Part shown: positions 8,761 through 18,055 of the stretch, piece by piece
Layout of the letters: each line of letters starts with the position of its first letter
Position numbering within the stretch: the first letter of the stretch is position 1
NCBI GenBank assembly: GCA_938028465.1
Contig: CALJAA010000197.1
Span: 1-38,099 of the forward strand
Origin: an uncultured Granulosicoccaceae bacterium
Lineage (GTDB): Bacteria > Pseudomonadota > Gammaproteobacteria > Granulosicoccales > Granulosicoccaceae
Direction: 5' to 3'
Length of the DNA stretch: 38,099 nt
Program-made: the position numbers and the translations under genes
The notes under the pieces: model-generated
Told to the model about the DNA's origin: nothing
Databases searched by the model: none
Seen by the model: only the letters and a program-made list of their open reading frames with translations

Positions 8761-9144
8761 ATGATGTGGATCATCTGGATACTAAGCTGGTTGCTTATTT
8801 TAATGGGATGCGTGTTTGTTGTATCCGGTGGTATTGGGCTTGTTCGCATGCCTGATTTATACACGCGGTTACATGCTGCCAGTGTGACCGATACCGGTGG
8901 AGCCATTTTTGTCATGCTGGGTTTGTTTTTGCAGGCGTTATTTGTTTATGGCAGTTGGCTGATTGCTGCAAAGGTCATCATTGTCTTGTTCTTTACGTTG
9001 ATCACATCACCCACAGCGTCTCACGCCTTAGCCAAAACGGCTTTGTTATCTGGAGTAGTTCCTACCGACGCAGACGGTAAACCGATATTGGATTCTCCAG
9101 AAACCGCCCAGCGCCTTGCGCGCTCACGACCTGAACCTAAATAA
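8761..9144 (+). CDS. mnhG: Na+/H+ antiporter subunit G (MnhG/MrpG)
   Basis: This 127-residue protein has three hydrophobic helices. The MnhG/PhaG signature is present: GGIGLVRMPDLYTRLHAAS (about 23-41) with a following TDTGG, then ITSPTASHALAKTAL. The polar C-terminal tail (about 100-127) is unremarkable. It corresponds to MbhC. Two successive Met codons stand at the start (8761 and 8764) and either could be used. The next gene begins 1 bp after the stop. Confidence 0.93.
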   Translation: MMWIIWILSWLLILMGCVFVVSGGIGLVRMPDLYTRLHAASVTDTGGAIFVMLGLFLQALFVYGSWLIAAKVIIVLFFTLITSPTASHALAKTALLSGVVPTDADGKPILDSPETAQRLARSRPEPK

Positions 9145-9145
9145 C

Positions 9146-9751
9146 ATGGAAGCTTTTACTATCATGGTGTTGCTAGCGTTTCTAGCAATCATCGCCATAG
9201 GCATTATTGTTTTACGTGATCTGCTAGCCGGCGTTGTGTTACTTGGCTTATATAGTCTCGTTGCCGCTGGCGCTTTTGTTGTTATGGATGCGGTTGATGT
9301 TGCGTTTACCGAGGCTGCGGTAGGGGCGGGCATTTCAACTATTTTATTTTTAGGTGCGCTGTCGTTTACTAAGCATGAACAAAAACCCCGCGGTCATGAC
9401 AGCTTCACTGCTTTGTTTTTTGTTGTTATCACTGGCGGTTTGTTAATCTATGGCACGCTGGATATGCCGCACTACGGATCAGCTCAAGCTCCAGCGCAAG
9501 TTCATCCTGATATTGCCCACCACTTTCTACATAAATCAGAATCTGAGATTGGTATTCCCAATGTCGTTACATCGGTGTTGGCAAGTTACCGAGGTTATGA
9601 CACGCTCGGAGAAACAGTGGTGGTGTTTACGGCAGGTGTTGCCGTGTTGAGTTTGTTGGGTTTACGACGCCGTAGGCCCGAAGAAGAAGCACCTGAGGAT
9701 GCACCGGGTGACTTACCCAGCCTACCAGATGATGAAACGGAGCCTAGCTGA
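9146..9751 (+). CDS. MrpA C-terminal-type subunit (DUF4040/MbhD plus MbhE-like domains)
   Basis: This protein of about 201 residues starts at the ATG at 9146, just after the mnhG stop. The N-terminal part (about 5-85) has three helices with DLLAGVVLLGLYSLVAAG and FTEAAVGAGISTILFLGAL, the DUF4040/MbhD pattern found in the C-terminal region of MrpA. The second part (about 90-180) has a periplasmic loop with IPNVVTSVLASYRGYDTLGE, the MbhE-like hallmark, then a last helix and an acidic tail. In classical Mrp systems these domains are fused to the large MrpA. Here they are a stand-alone gene, as in Mbh-type complexes. The Glu in the FTEAAVGAG segment is a candidate for the ion path. Confidence 0.85.
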   Translation: MEAFTIMVLLAFLAIIAIGIIVLRDLLAGVVLLGLYSLVAAGAFVVMDAVDVAFTEAAVGAGISTILFLGALSFTKHEQKPRGHDSFTALFFVVITGGLLIYGTLDMPHYGSAQAPAQVHPDIAHHFLHKSESEIGIPNVVTSVLASYRGYDTLGETVVVFTAGVAVLSLLGLRRRRPEEEAPEDAPGDLPSLPDDETEPS

Positions 9752-10179
9752 TGAAGCTGTATCCAAGACAACGACATCGCGTACTGCAGGTAGTCACAAA
9801 GTTAATCATCCCCTTTGTGATGTTGTTTGCTTTATATGTTCAGTTTCATGGTGACTATGGCCCGGGTGGTGGTTTTCAAGCAGGCGTTATATTTGCCTCG
9901 GCATTTGTTCTGCACGGATTGATTTTTGGGCTGCAGCGCACCCGTTCAGTGCTCACGCCTACCATGTTGCGTGTGATGATGGCTTTGGGTGTACTTCTGT
10001 ATTTGCTCACTGGCGTGGTTTCAATGTTTCGTGGAGCAGAGTTTCTCAATTACAACGTGTTGCTACATGATCCTATTCATGGTCAACACTTGGGTATTTT
10101 TGCTGTTGAGTTGGGTGTGGGTATAACAGTTTGTGCTGTTATTGTTAGTTTGTTTTACAGCTTTGCATCAAAACGATGA
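9751..10179 (+). CDS. mnhB: Na+/H+ antiporter subunit B (MnhB/MrpB)
   Basis: This 142-residue protein has four hydrophobic helices. The MnhB signature is clear: an early IPFVMLFALYVQFHGDYGPGGGFQAGV segment (about 19-45), then HGLIFG and a late LGVGITVCAVI helix. It corresponds to MbhF. The start overlaps the preceding stop (TGATG) and the end overlaps mnhC (ATGA). It is of normal length, a separate gene not fused to A as in group 2 Mrp systems. Confidence 0.93.
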   Translation: MKLYPRQRHRVLQVVTKLIIPFVMLFALYVQFHGDYGPGGGFQAGVIFASAFVLHGLIFGLQRTRSVLTPTMLRVMMALGVLLYLLTGVVSMFRGAEFLNYNVLLHDPIHGQHLGIFAVELGVGITVCAVIVSLFYSFASKR

Positions 10180-10541
10180 ATACGATACTAGGGCTTTATA
10201 ACTATTGGATGGTCATCATTTTAATGATGGCTGGGCTATACATATTAATTGCCCGCTACAATCTAATCAAAAAAATAATTGGCTTGAGCGTGTTTCAAAC
10301 GTCGATTTTTTATCTTTATATCACTATGGGTAAGGTAGAAGGCGGTACAGCACCAATACTGACGGGTGATCCTGCTACTTATTCGAACCCAGTGGTTCAT
10401 GTGTTAATACTAACGGCCATCGTTGTGGGCGTGGCAACAACCGCAGTTGCACTTGCTCTGATTGTGCGTATTCATGAAACTTACGACACGATAGAAGATG
10501 ACGAAATAAAAGCCATCGAAATGCTGGAGGAAGATTCGTGA
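10176..10541 (+). CDS. mnhC: Na+/H+ antiporter subunit C (MnhC/MrpC, NuoK-like)
   Basis: This 121-residue protein has three helices and is homologous to NuoK of complex I. Visible family segments are GLYILIARYNLIKKIIGLSVFQ (about 21-42) and SNPVVHVLILTAIVVGVATTAVAL (about 69-92). The latter includes the conserved P-x-x-H-x-L-x-L-T-A-I-V pattern. An acidic C-terminal tail follows. It starts within the mnhB stop (ATGA) and ends in the mnhD GTG start (GTGA). Confidence 0.92.
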   Translation: MNTILGLYNYWMVIILMMAGLYILIARYNLIKKIIGLSVFQTSIFYLYITMGKVEGGTAPILTGDPATYSNPVVHVLILTAIVVGVATTAVALALIVRIHETYDTIEDDEIKAIEMLEEDS

Positions 10542-12028
10542 TCGCCACGCAACTTCCAGCACTACAAATTATTATTCCTTTATTTGCAGCGCCTCTAATC
10601 GTTTTGGCGCGCCGCAGTGAATTGGCTTGGATCATCGCTTTGGTAGCCAACTTCTTGTGCGTACTTGTGGCTTGGGATTTGTTTCAGCTGGTTAACGAGC
10701 AAGGCATCATCCGTTATTCGCTGGGTGGCTGGGCAGCGCCAACGGGTATCGAATACTTTGTTGATACTGTCAATGCGCCGCTGCTACTGTTGGTATCCAG
10801 TATCAGTGCCATTGTGGTGGCTTACGCCTATCACAGTGTAAAAAAATCAATCGATTCAACTAAGCATTATTTGTTTTATGCAGCTTGGATGCTTTGTTTG
10901 TCTGGCCTTTTGGGAATGCTCATCACCGGTGATGCGTTTAACGTATTTGTGTTTCTGGAAATTTCATCGTTATCAACTTATATGCTGATAGCATTTGGTA
11001 ACGATAGGCGTGCCCTTACCGCGAGCTTCAGATATTTAGTATTAGGTAGTATCGGTGCTTCGTTTATTTTGATTGGGATCGGTTTTTTATACGCCGCTAC
11101 TGGGTCATTAAATATGCTCGACCTTGCTCAGCGTATTCCTAATGCTTCGTCTGAACGCGCCATCCTTGTTGCATTTAGTTTTATCTCGATTGGTCTTATG
11201 ATCAAATCGGCAATCTTCCCGCTACATGCATGGTTAGCGAATGCTTATCATTTTGCACCGATTAGTGTTACGGCATTTTTAGCGGGTACCGCCACCAAGG
11301 TATCACTCTACGTGTTGCTGCGATTTCTCTTTAGTGTCTTCGGCACGCAATATAATTTTGAGTACTTGCTGTTAAACGTGATTTTATTGCCGGCGGCGGT
11401 TTTCGGATTTTTGATTATGTCGGTGGTAGCGATATTTCAAACTGACTTGCGACGAATGTTGGCTTACTCAAGCGTTGCTCAAATTGGCTATATTGTTGCC
11501 GGTATCAGCCTTGCTACGCAAGCAGGTATTACGGCTGGATATGCCCATATTATTAATCATGCACTGATCAAAACTGCGTTGTTTATGTCGGTAGGCTGCA
11601 TTATTTACCGATTGGGCCATGCACATCGGCCAAGTTTAGATAACCTTATTCAAACCATGCCATTAACCTGTGTCGCGTTTATTGTTTCGGGCCTTGGCTT
11701 AATTGGTGTGCCATTTACTGGTGGATTTATCAGTAAATTTACATTAATCAGTGCTTCCATGGAGAAGGGCTGGTGGGTAATGGGTGGTTTAGTGCTAGTG
11801 AGCTCAGTGCTTGCCATTATTTATATTGGCCGGGTAGTGGATGTGATGTTGTTTCGTAAGCAACGCCTGCCGAATCCCATGCCTCAAGGTCGTAACGAAG
11901 CTCCGCTATCGATGCTAGTACCGATGTATGTATTAATCGGATTGTCACTTTACCTTGGTGTGTATGGTAGTGAAACCCTAACGGTTTCCGGTGAAGCTGC
12001 CAAGCAGTTGTTAGGGGGCTTTCGATGA
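10538..12028 (+). CDS. mnhD: Antiporter subunit D (MnhD/MrpD, NuoM/N-like), first of three
   Basis: This 496-residue protein has about 14 helices, starts at GTG and overlaps mnhC. The charged residues expected for an antiporter module are all present. They are Glu141 in VFLEISSL (TM5), Lys223 in GLMIKSAIFPLHAWL (TM7), Lys254 in TATKVSLY (TM8), Lys345 in INHALIKTALF, and Lys400 in GGFISKFTLI (TM12). It is the subunit closest to classical MrpD/MbhH, which forms one proton/cation half-channel pair. It ends in an ATGA overlap with the next antiporter-like gene. Confidence 0.92.
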   Translation: MIATQLPALQIIIPLFAAPLIVLARRSELAWIIALVANFLCVLVAWDLFQLVNEQGIIRYSLGGWAAPTGIEYFVDTVNAPLLLLVSSISAIVVAYAYHSVKKSIDSTKHYLFYAAWMLCLSGLLGMLITGDAFNVFVFLEISSLSTYMLIAFGNDRRALTASFRYLVLGSIGASFILIGIGFLYAATGSLNMLDLAQRIPNASSERAILVAFSFISIGLMIKSAIFPLHAWLANAYHFAPISVTAFLAGTATKVSLYVLLRFLFSVFGTQYNFEYLLLNVILLPAAVFGFLIMSVVAIFQTDLRRMLAYSSVAQIGYIVAGISLATQAGITAGYAHIINHALIKTALFMSVGCIIYRLGHAHRPSLDNLIQTMPLTCVAFIVSGLGLIGVPFTGGFISKFTLISASMEKGWWVMGGLVLVSSVLAIIYIGRVVDVMLFRKQRLPNPMPQGRNEAPLSMLVPMYVLIGLSLYLGVYGSETLTVSGEAAKQLLGGFR

Positions 12029-13497
12029 ACCCTATCTGGACACTGCTGCCACCGCTGTTAGTTATCCCATTTATTATCGGGTTTGGTGAGCGGTTTAGAA
12101 ATCTACGCGAAGCCTCAATCATCATTGCTGGCATCTGGCTACTGTACTTAAACAACCAGCTCTACAACCAGTTTGTTGCGGGCAATGCAATCACTAGTGG
12201 GGAGTTACCACTGCTGGCGCACTTTTCACTCAAGCTATCAGTTGAGCCGATGGGTTTGGTGTTTGGCTTGTTAGCGAGCTTTTTATGGGTAGTCACTACC
12301 GTGTATAGCATTGGCTATATGCGCGGCCATGACGAAAAAAACCAAACGCGTTTTTACGTGTGCTTTTCACTCGCCATTGCAGGTGTTATGGGTGCTGCCT
12401 ACGCGGATAACTTACTCACGCTGTTTGTCGCGTATGAAGCCATCACCATCGCGACCTTCCCACTGGTGACGCATGCCGGTACTCAAAAAGCGCAAAACGC
12501 TGGCCGGTTGTACTTAGGCTTATTGATGAGTGGCTCGATAGCCTTGTTGTTACCGGCGATGATTTGGGTGGCCACCGCTGCGCACACCTTAGATTTCGTA
12601 CCAGGCGGAGTGTTGTCTGACGTGGGGCTTAGTCAATCGGCAACAGCTGTGTTGTTAGCCTTGTTTGTGTTCGGTACAGGCAAGGCTGCGATCATGCCGA
12701 TGCACCGGTGGCTACCAGCAGCCATGGTTGCACCAACGCCTGTTAGTGCGTTATTACATGCTGTAGCGGTGGTTAAAACCGGCGTATTCGTATTGCTTAA
12801 AGTGGTAACTTACACGTTCGGCATCGACATGTTATCCACCACGGCAGCGGCGCAGTATTTACTTCCGGTGGCTGCGTTTACGGTTGTTGCTTCATCTATT
12901 GTCGCCTTTACTAAAGATAACCTGAAAGCCAGACTGGCTTATTCGACCATCAGCCAATTATCCTACATCATCATGGCAGCGTTGTTAGCCACAACGATGT
13001 CAGTCACGGGCGGGGTGTTTCATATTGTCACGCATGCCTTTGGCAAAATAACGCTGTTCTTTTGCGCAGGGGCCATCATGGTGGCGTCCCATAAAACTGA
13101 AATATCACAAATGAAAGGCCTGGGTAAAACGATGCCAATCACCATGGGGGCTTTTTTAATTGGTGCATTGAGCATTATCGGTTTGCCGCCAGCTGCAGGC
13201 ATGTGGAGTAAGCTATTTATTGCGGGCGGCTCGTTAGAGGCAAATAATTTAATTTGGATTGCGGTGTTAATGCTTAGTACGGTGTTAAACATTGCCTATT
13301 TAATGCCGATTGCGATCAACGCATTTTTTGAACCGAATAAACCCAGTGATCAATCAGGCGCTCCATTGGCTAATGAATGGCAGGAAGCGCCGTTTGCATC
13401 CCTTTGGGCAATAGTGGTAACCAGCAGCGTTTGCATATTATTGTTTTTGTTTCCGCAACCGTTAATGAGCCTTATTGGCTCGATCCAGTGGCGCTAA
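12025..13497 (+). CDS. Second antiporter-like subunit (D', MrpA-N/NuoL-M type)
   Basis: This 490-residue protein has about 14 helices and belongs to the proton-conducting membrane transporter family (PF00361). Key charges are Glu138 in FVAYEAITI, Lys220 in GTGKAAIMPMHRWLPAAM, Lys251 in AVVKTGV, Lys341 in HAFGKITLF, and Lys396 in AGMWSKLF. The GxGKAAxMPxHxWLPxAMxAPTPVSALLHA segment is nearer to MrpA/NuoL N-terminal modules than to MrpD. It may therefore stand in for the MrpA antiporter half, without the fused C-terminal DUF4040/MbhE part, which is encoded separately at 9146. Start overlap with mnhD is 4 nt (ATGA). The stop overlaps the next small gene. Confidence 0.88.
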   Translation: MNPIWTLLPPLLVIPFIIGFGERFRNLREASIIIAGIWLLYLNNQLYNQFVAGNAITSGELPLLAHFSLKLSVEPMGLVFGLLASFLWVVTTVYSIGYMRGHDEKNQTRFYVCFSLAIAGVMGAAYADNLLTLFVAYEAITIATFPLVTHAGTQKAQNAGRLYLGLLMSGSIALLLPAMIWVATAAHTLDFVPGGVLSDVGLSQSATAVLLALFVFGTGKAAIMPMHRWLPAAMVAPTPVSALLHAVAVVKTGVFVLLKVVTYTFGIDMLSTTAAAQYLLPVAAFTVVASSIVAFTKDNLKARLAYSTISQLSYIIMAALLATTMSVTGGVFHIVTHAFGKITLFFCAGAIMVASHKTEISQMKGLGKTMPITMGAFLIGALSIIGLPPAAGMWSKLFIAGGSLEANNLIWIAVLMLSTVLNIAYLMPIAINAFFEPNKPSDQSGAPLANEWQEAPFASLWAIVVTSSVCILLFLFPQPLMSLIGSIQWR

Positions 13498-13829
13498 TGA
13501 TGAATGGAAAAAAAATAGCAGCAGCGTTTGCCTGGGTTGAATCGCCAAGCGCTGTAAACACGGCAATCAAAGTCCTTGCAGCCCTTTGCGGTTTATTGTT
13601 TCTGCTTGATTTTGTTATTCATCGGCATACCTATGTACCGGGTGAGGGTATGTGGGGATTTTATGCGTTTACTGGTTTCATCGCGTTTACGCTAATCGTG
13701 CTGGGAGCAAAAACGTTGCGTACGTTAATTCTGCGTGACGAAAACTACTACGGTGAGCAGAGCGTTGATAGTGAAGAGTATCCGGCATCGCAATTAGCCA
13801 TCGAAAGCGATCAGGAGGATGCAAAATGA
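13497..13829 (+). CDS. Small two-helix membrane protein within the Mrp operon
   Basis: This 110-residue protein starts at the ATG overlapping the previous stop (TAATG); a second Met codon follows at once. It has an N-terminal polar stretch, a helix at about 20-40 (IKVLAALCGLLFLLDFVIH), and a second at about 51-70 (MWGFYAFTGFIAFTLIVLGA). A charged tail rich in Asp, Glu and Ser follows. It overlaps the next gene by ATGA, so it is clearly part of the operon. I recognise no standard Mrp subunit in it. Similar small proteins may accompany this antiporter type, but its role is unknown. Confidence 0.8.
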   Translation: MMNGKKIAAAFAWVESPSAVNTAIKVLAALCGLLFLLDFVIHRHTYVPGEGMWGFYAFTGFIAFTLIVLGAKTLRTLILRDENYYGEQSVDSEEYPASQLAIESDQEDAK

Positions 13830-15514
13830 GCTGGCTAATCCCCCCGCTATTGTTTTTTTACGGTGCGTTCCTGTGCTTGGTTGTTGGGCGTAAGCAGCGT
13901 ACTTTTATAACGCTACTCATACCTGTGGTGGCCTTGTTCAGTTTACTGATGCTGCCTATGGGCAATATGGCGCAAGTGCAGTTTTTGGGCTTTGAGCTTA
14001 TTTTTGTACGTCTAGATAAATTAGCATTTGTATTTAGCTTGATATTTATCATTGCCGCATTTTTAGCGTCGATCTATGCCTGGCATGTTAATGATAAGGT
14101 TCAGCAAGTATCCACACTGCTATACGCTGGTGCAGCATTGGGTGGCGTACTGGCAGGTGATCTAATTACCTTATTTCTCTATTGGGAGATAACCGCAGTT
14201 GCATCGGTATTCCTAATATGGGCACGTCGTACCCCAGCAGCCTATGCAACGGGCATGCGATATTTATTGATACAAGTTGGCTCTGGTGTGTTGCTGTTAG
14301 CTGGCTTGTTGGTTCACTACAATGATACTGGCTCAATTTTGTTTGAGCACATGGGGTTGGTTAGTACTGGCACGTTGTTAATATTTTTAGCCTTTGGTAT
14401 TAAGTGTGCGTTTCCGCTGATGCACAATTGGTTGCAAGACTCTTATCCTGCAGCCACGGTAACCGGCACAGTGGTGCTATCTTCTTTTACTACCAAGATG
14501 GCCGTTTATGCACTTGCACGTGGCTATGCAGGCGAAGAGATACTAATTTACATCGGCGCCATCATGACGCTATTCCCCATATTCTTTGCTGAAATCGAAA
14601 ACGATTTACGCAAAGTGTTGGCCTACAGCCTCAATAATCAGTTGGGCTTTATGGTGGTTGGTGTTGGTATCGGTACTGAGCTAGCGCTGAACGGAACAGC
14701 AGCGCATGCGTTTTGTCACATACTCTATAAGTCGCTATTATTTATGAGTGTAGGCGCAGTGCTTTACCGCACTGGCACATCCAAAGCATCAGAGCTTGGT
14801 GGTTTGTATAAAACAATGCCTGTCACTATGGTGTGTTGTCTTATCGGTGCGGCATCGATCTCAGCGTTCCCATTGTTTAGTGGCTTCATTTCTAAATCGT
14901 TAATACTTGATGCGTCGGCTAAGAATGGTTACTACCTTGTGTGGTTTGCTTTGGTGGTTGCATCAGCTGGTGTGCTCAGCCACTCAGGAATCAAAATTCC
15001 GTACTTTACGTTTTTTGCGCATGATTCAGGTAAGCGGCCAATGGAGGCGCCGGTACATATGCGCATCGCTATGATTATCACAGCTGCGTTGTGCGTCATT
15101 ATCGGTGTGTTCCCAAGTTTGCTGTATCAATTGTTACCGTATGAGGTTGACTACAAGCCGTACACCACAAGCCATGTGTTAGCGCAAATGCAATTACTCT
15201 GTTTTGCATTACTTGCGTTTGTGTTCTTGATGAGAAAGGGCATTCACCCGCCAGAGGTCAGAGGTATTAACTTGGATTCGGATTGGGCCTACCGTAAGGG
15301 CTTGCCTAGCATCTTAGCGATGTCGGCAGCCGGTGCCACGCAAATAGCTACGAAGGCGCGCGAAGGCCTACAAGCTCAAGCAAGCGATTGGGTATTTACT
15401 ATCCGACGGCTATCAGCACCAGGCGGTTTGCTGGCAAAAGGTTGGGGCGTAAACAGTATGGTGTTTGTTGTTACGCTGCTCTTATTGCTGGTGTTGTTTT
15501 TGAACTTGAAGTAA
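13826..15514 (+). CDS. Third antiporter-like subunit (D'', MrpD/NuoM-type)
   Basis: This 562-residue protein has about 15 helices and the PF00361 core. The functional charges are complete: Glu121 in LFLYWEITAV, Lys193 in GIKCAFPLMHNWLQDSYP, Lys224 in SFTTKMAVY, Lys302 in HILYKSLLF, and Lys357 in SGFISKSLI. It is about 65 residues longer than the other two, with an extra C-terminal region (about 450-562) that has an amphipathic, Ala/Gln-rich stretch before a final helix. That recalls the lateral helix extensions of NuoL-type subunits, but I cannot prove the similarity. It is the last gene of the operon. It ends just before REP-like DNA. Confidence 0.9.
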   Translation: MSWLIPPLLFFYGAFLCLVVGRKQRTFITLLIPVVALFSLLMLPMGNMAQVQFLGFELIFVRLDKLAFVFSLIFIIAAFLASIYAWHVNDKVQQVSTLLYAGAALGGVLAGDLITLFLYWEITAVASVFLIWARRTPAAYATGMRYLLIQVGSGVLLLAGLLVHYNDTGSILFEHMGLVSTGTLLIFLAFGIKCAFPLMHNWLQDSYPAATVTGTVVLSSFTTKMAVYALARGYAGEEILIYIGAIMTLFPIFFAEIENDLRKVLAYSLNNQLGFMVVGVGIGTELALNGTAAHAFCHILYKSLLFMSVGAVLYRTGTSKASELGGLYKTMPVTMVCCLIGAASISAFPLFSGFISKSLILDASAKNGYYLVWFALVVASAGVLSHSGIKIPYFTFFAHDSGKRPMEAPVHMRIAMIITAALCVIIGVFPSLLYQLLPYEVDYKPYTTSHVLAQMQLLCFALLAFVFLMRKGIHPPEVRGINLDSDWAYRKGLPSILAMSAAGATQIATKAREGLQAQASDWVFTIRRLSAPGGLLAKGWGVNSMVFVVTLLLLLVLFLNLK

Positions 15515-15520
15515 TAGTTC

Positions 15521-15580
15521 GTCATTCCCGTGTATGTCATTCCCGCGTAGGCGGCGGTCCGGCGCCTGCGCGGGGATGAC
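15521..15580. repeat. REP-like palindromic repeat (cluster 1)
   Basis: The arms GTCATTCCCGCGTAGGCG (15536-15553) and GCGCCTGCGCGGGGATGAC (15562-15580) form an imperfect inverted repeat. A partial copy, GTCATTCCCG, stands at 15521. The core matches the widespread GTCATCCCCGCGAAGGCGGGGAT family of intergenic palindromes. It lies in the tail-to-tail gap between the Mrp operon and eda and may act as a bidirectional transcript end. Confidence 0.8.
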
Positions 15581-15586
15581 GGTAAC

Positions 15587-16201
15587 CTAAAGCTTGCTGG
15601 CCGCTCTTGCCAGCTCTTCAATGCCGCCCCAATCCTTGGCGTTAACCAACGCTTTAGGGGCGACCCATGAGCCGCCTACGCAGAGTACGTTGGATAACGA
15701 AAGATACTCACCTGCTGTATCTAAGCTGATACCACCAGTGGGGCAGAAAACGGTTTCTAGAAATGGCCCACCGAGGGCTTTGAGCATCGGAACGCCTCCT
15801 GCTGCTTTGGCAGGAAAGAACTTCAGCTCCGTTAGGCCGTGCTCTGCGGCTTGCATAATTTCGCCTGCGGTTTGCACGCCAGGTAGTAAGGGCATGCCTA
15901 ACGATTTTGCACTCTCAGCCAATTGAGGTGTTAAGCCGGGGCTAACTGCAAATCGCGAACCACAGAGCTGCGCTTGTTGTAAGTGTGTGGCCGTGGTGGC
16001 TGTGCCAACACCCACTATCGCTCCAGGCACGGTGCTCATCGCTTTGATGACATCAAGTGCTTGAGGCGTACGTAAGGTGACTTCTAAAACGGGCAAACCA
16101 CCGGCGACCAGTGCTTCTGCTAGTGGTATGGCATGATCGATGTCGTCAACCACCAGTACCGGTATTACTGGTGCAGCTGTCATGATGTCTTTTATGTTCA
16201 T
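15587..16201 (-). CDS. eda: 2-keto-3-deoxy-6-phosphogluconate aldolase
   Basis: This 204-residue class I aldolase cleaves KDPG to pyruvate and glyceraldehyde-3-phosphate, the last step of the Entner-Doudoroff pathway, and may also act on 4-hydroxy-2-oxoglutarate. The catalytic Glu40 is in LEVTLRT, and the Schiff-base Lys127 in [11 protein letters not shown]. The phosphate-binding region is FCPTGGIS and CVGGSW. Length matches E. coli Eda (213). It starts within the edd stop codon (ATGA), so the two are translationally coupled and transcribed edd-eda. Confidence 0.97.
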   Translation of the reverse strand: MNIKDIMTAAPVIPVLVVDDIDHAIPLAEALVAGGLPVLEVTLRTPQALDVIKAMSTVPGAIVGVGTATTATHLQQAQLCGSRFAVSPGLTPQLAESAKSLGMPLLPGVQTAGEIMQAAEHGLTELKFFPAKAAGGVPMLKALGGPFLETVFCPTGGISLDTAGEYLSLSNVLCVGGSWVAPKALVNAKDWGGIEELARAASKL

Positions 16202-18015
16202 AGTGTTTTAAATAGGCTGATGGCACCGGTTTCGGCGCTGGTAACTTGGCTTCTAAAAACCTCAAATAGCGGGTTTTCATGTGAGTTGTCTTGCGCCGTT
16301 GATTGCTCGCGCGCAGTCCATTCTGTTTCGTCAACGTTTGCTTGAAGTGTGCCCGCTCTGACATCCAGTTTTATCATATCGCCATCTCTGACTTTTCCGA
16401 GCGGGCCGCCGTTTAAACATTCAGGGCTAACGTGAATTGCAGCGGGTACCTTGCCTGAAGCACCTGACATCCTACCGTCGGTAACCAGTGCTACCTTAAA
16501 GCCTTGATCTAGCAATACACCTAGCACAGGCGTAAGCTTATGCAATTCGGGCATGCCATTGGCTGATGGCCCTTGTTGTTTGATAACGGCAATAAAATCA
16601 CGATTAAGCTCGTCGTTATCAAAAGCCTCCTTTACCGCAGCTTGTGTATGGAAAACCACAGCAGGTGCCTCAATTATAAAATGCTCGTCGGCAATAGCTG
16701 CTGTTTTAACTATTGCGCGCCCCATATTGCCATCAACTAGTTTAGTGCCACCGGTATCGGCAAATGGCTTTTTAACCGTTGAGATAATCGTATCGTCAAT
16801 TGCCGTATCAGCACCTTCTCGCCAGGCGAGTTGATCGCCATCAAGCCAGGGCTCTTTGGTGTACTCGTGTAGGCCGTTACCGCCTGCTACCGTGGTGACA
16901 TCTTCGTGTAGTAATCCGTTGTTCAACAATTCTTTAATAACTAATGCCATGCCACCTGCGGCATGAAATTGATTGACGTCTGCCTTGCCGCTAGGATAAA
17001 TGTGGGTTATCAATGGCACGATATCATTTAGCTCGTTGAGATCATCCCAATCAATGCTGATACCGGCACATCGAGCTATCGCATTCATGTGTATTGTATG
17101 GTTGCTCGAGCCACCTGTTGCCAACAAGCCGACTAATCCATTAACGATGCACTTTTCATTCACTACTTGGCTGACAGGCGTGTAGTGATTTCCTGTGGCA
17201 GCCAACTCAAGCGCTCTGATTGATGCTGCTTGCGTTAACGCATCGCGCAGTGGCGTACCTGGGTTGATAAACGCGGCTCCTGGTAGATGTAGCCCCATGA
17301 TTTCCATCAGCATTTGGTTGCTGTTGGCCGTGCCATAAAAAGTGCAGGTGCCGGCGCTGTGATAAGACGCGCTTTCTGATTCAAGCAGGGCGTGGCGATC
17401 TATCTTGCCCTGTGCGTACAGTTGCCGGTTTTTCGCTTTTTCGCTATTTGCCATGCCTGTCGTCATTGGTCCCGCGGGTACAAATACACTCGGGAGATGC
17501 CCGTAGCTGAGTGCACCCATAAGCAGGCCAGGTACTATTTTGTCGCAGATGCCTAAGCAGACAGACGCATCGAACATATCGTGCGATAAGGCGATCGCAG
17601 TGGAAAGCGCAATGACATCTCGGCTAAACAATGATAGCTCCATGCCAGGCTGCCCCTGTGTCACACCATCGCACATGGCAGGTGTTCCGCCGGCTACTTG
17701 GGCGGTGGCGTTTACTGAGCGTGCTGCGCTTTTGATGAGTTCAGGAAACGTGGCAAATGGTTGATGTGCAGACAACATGTCGTTGTATGAGGTCACGATG
17801 CCCAAATTTGGCTGGCGCTCGGCGTGCAGCACCAGTTTATCGTTAGCAGGTGATGCTGCGACAGCGTGCGCGATATTGGTGCACGAAAGTCTGCCTCGTT
17901 GTGGCCCCTTGGAGGCCTGTTGCGCCATTTTTTCTAAATAACGTTCTCGGCTAGAGCGACTACGCTCAGTAATACGGCGAGTCACGTTTAGCAGTGTGGC
18001 GTGTTTTGAAGTCAT
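16198..18015 (-). CDS. edd: 6-phosphogluconate dehydratase
   Basis: This 605-residue member of the IlvD/Edd family dehydrates 6-phosphogluconate to KDPG and carries a labile iron-sulfur cluster. Visible are [21 protein letters not shown] (about 154-174) with one cluster Cys, and [17 protein letters not shown] with two further Cys. [19 protein letters not shown] and the C-terminal [22 protein letters not shown] are also visible. Length equals E. coli Edd (603). It is divergent from zwf across a shared 245-bp promoter with a HexR-like site 28 bp upstream of its ATG. Confidence 0.97.
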   Translation of the reverse strand: MTSKHATLLNVTRRITERSRSSRERYLEKMAQQASKGPQRGRLSCTNIAHAVAASPANDKLVLHAERQPNLGIVTSYNDMLSAHQPFATFPELIKSAARSVNATAQVAGGTPAMCDGVTQGQPGMELSLFSRDVIALSTAIALSHDMFDASVCLGICDKIVPGLLMGALSYGHLPSVFVPAGPMTTGMANSEKAKNRQLYAQGKIDRHALLESESASYHSAGTCTFYGTANSNQMLMEIMGLHLPGAAFINPGTPLRDALTQAASIRALELAATGNHYTPVSQVVNEKCIVNGLVGLLATGGSSNHTIHMNAIARCAGISIDWDDLNELNDIVPLITHIYPSGKADVNQFHAAGGMALVIKELLNNGLLHEDVTTVAGGNGLHEYTKEPWLDGDQLAWREGADTAIDDTIISTVKKPFADTGGTKLVDGNMGRAIVKTAAIADEHFIIEAPAVVFHTQAAVKEAFDNDELNRDFIAVIKQQGPSANGMPELHKLTPVLGVLLDQGFKVALVTDGRMSGASGKVPAAIHVSPECLNGGPLGKVRDGDMIKLDVRAGTLQANVDETEWTAREQSTAQDNSHENPLFEVFRSQVTSAETGAISLFKTL

Positions 18016-18042
18016 GAGTGATGTGTTGAATAGGGCTGTTAG

Positions 18043-18055
18043 GTAATAATATTAC
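18043..18055. promoter_or_regulatory. HexR-like operator, edd side
   Basis: GTAATAATATTAC is a perfect palindrome around a central A. It agrees at 11 of 13 positions with the core GTAATTAAATTAC of the HexR consensus as I remember it from other gammaproteobacteria. It is 28 bp upstream of the edd ATG, fitting repression of edd-eda by the HexR encoded at 20461. Confidence 0.6.

Noticed and set aside
7961..15514. Membrane-bound hydrogenase or formate hydrogenlyase
   Set aside because: The gene order resembles the Mbh membrane arm, but no large or small [NiFe] subunit, NuoC/D-like or ferredoxin gene is present on either side.
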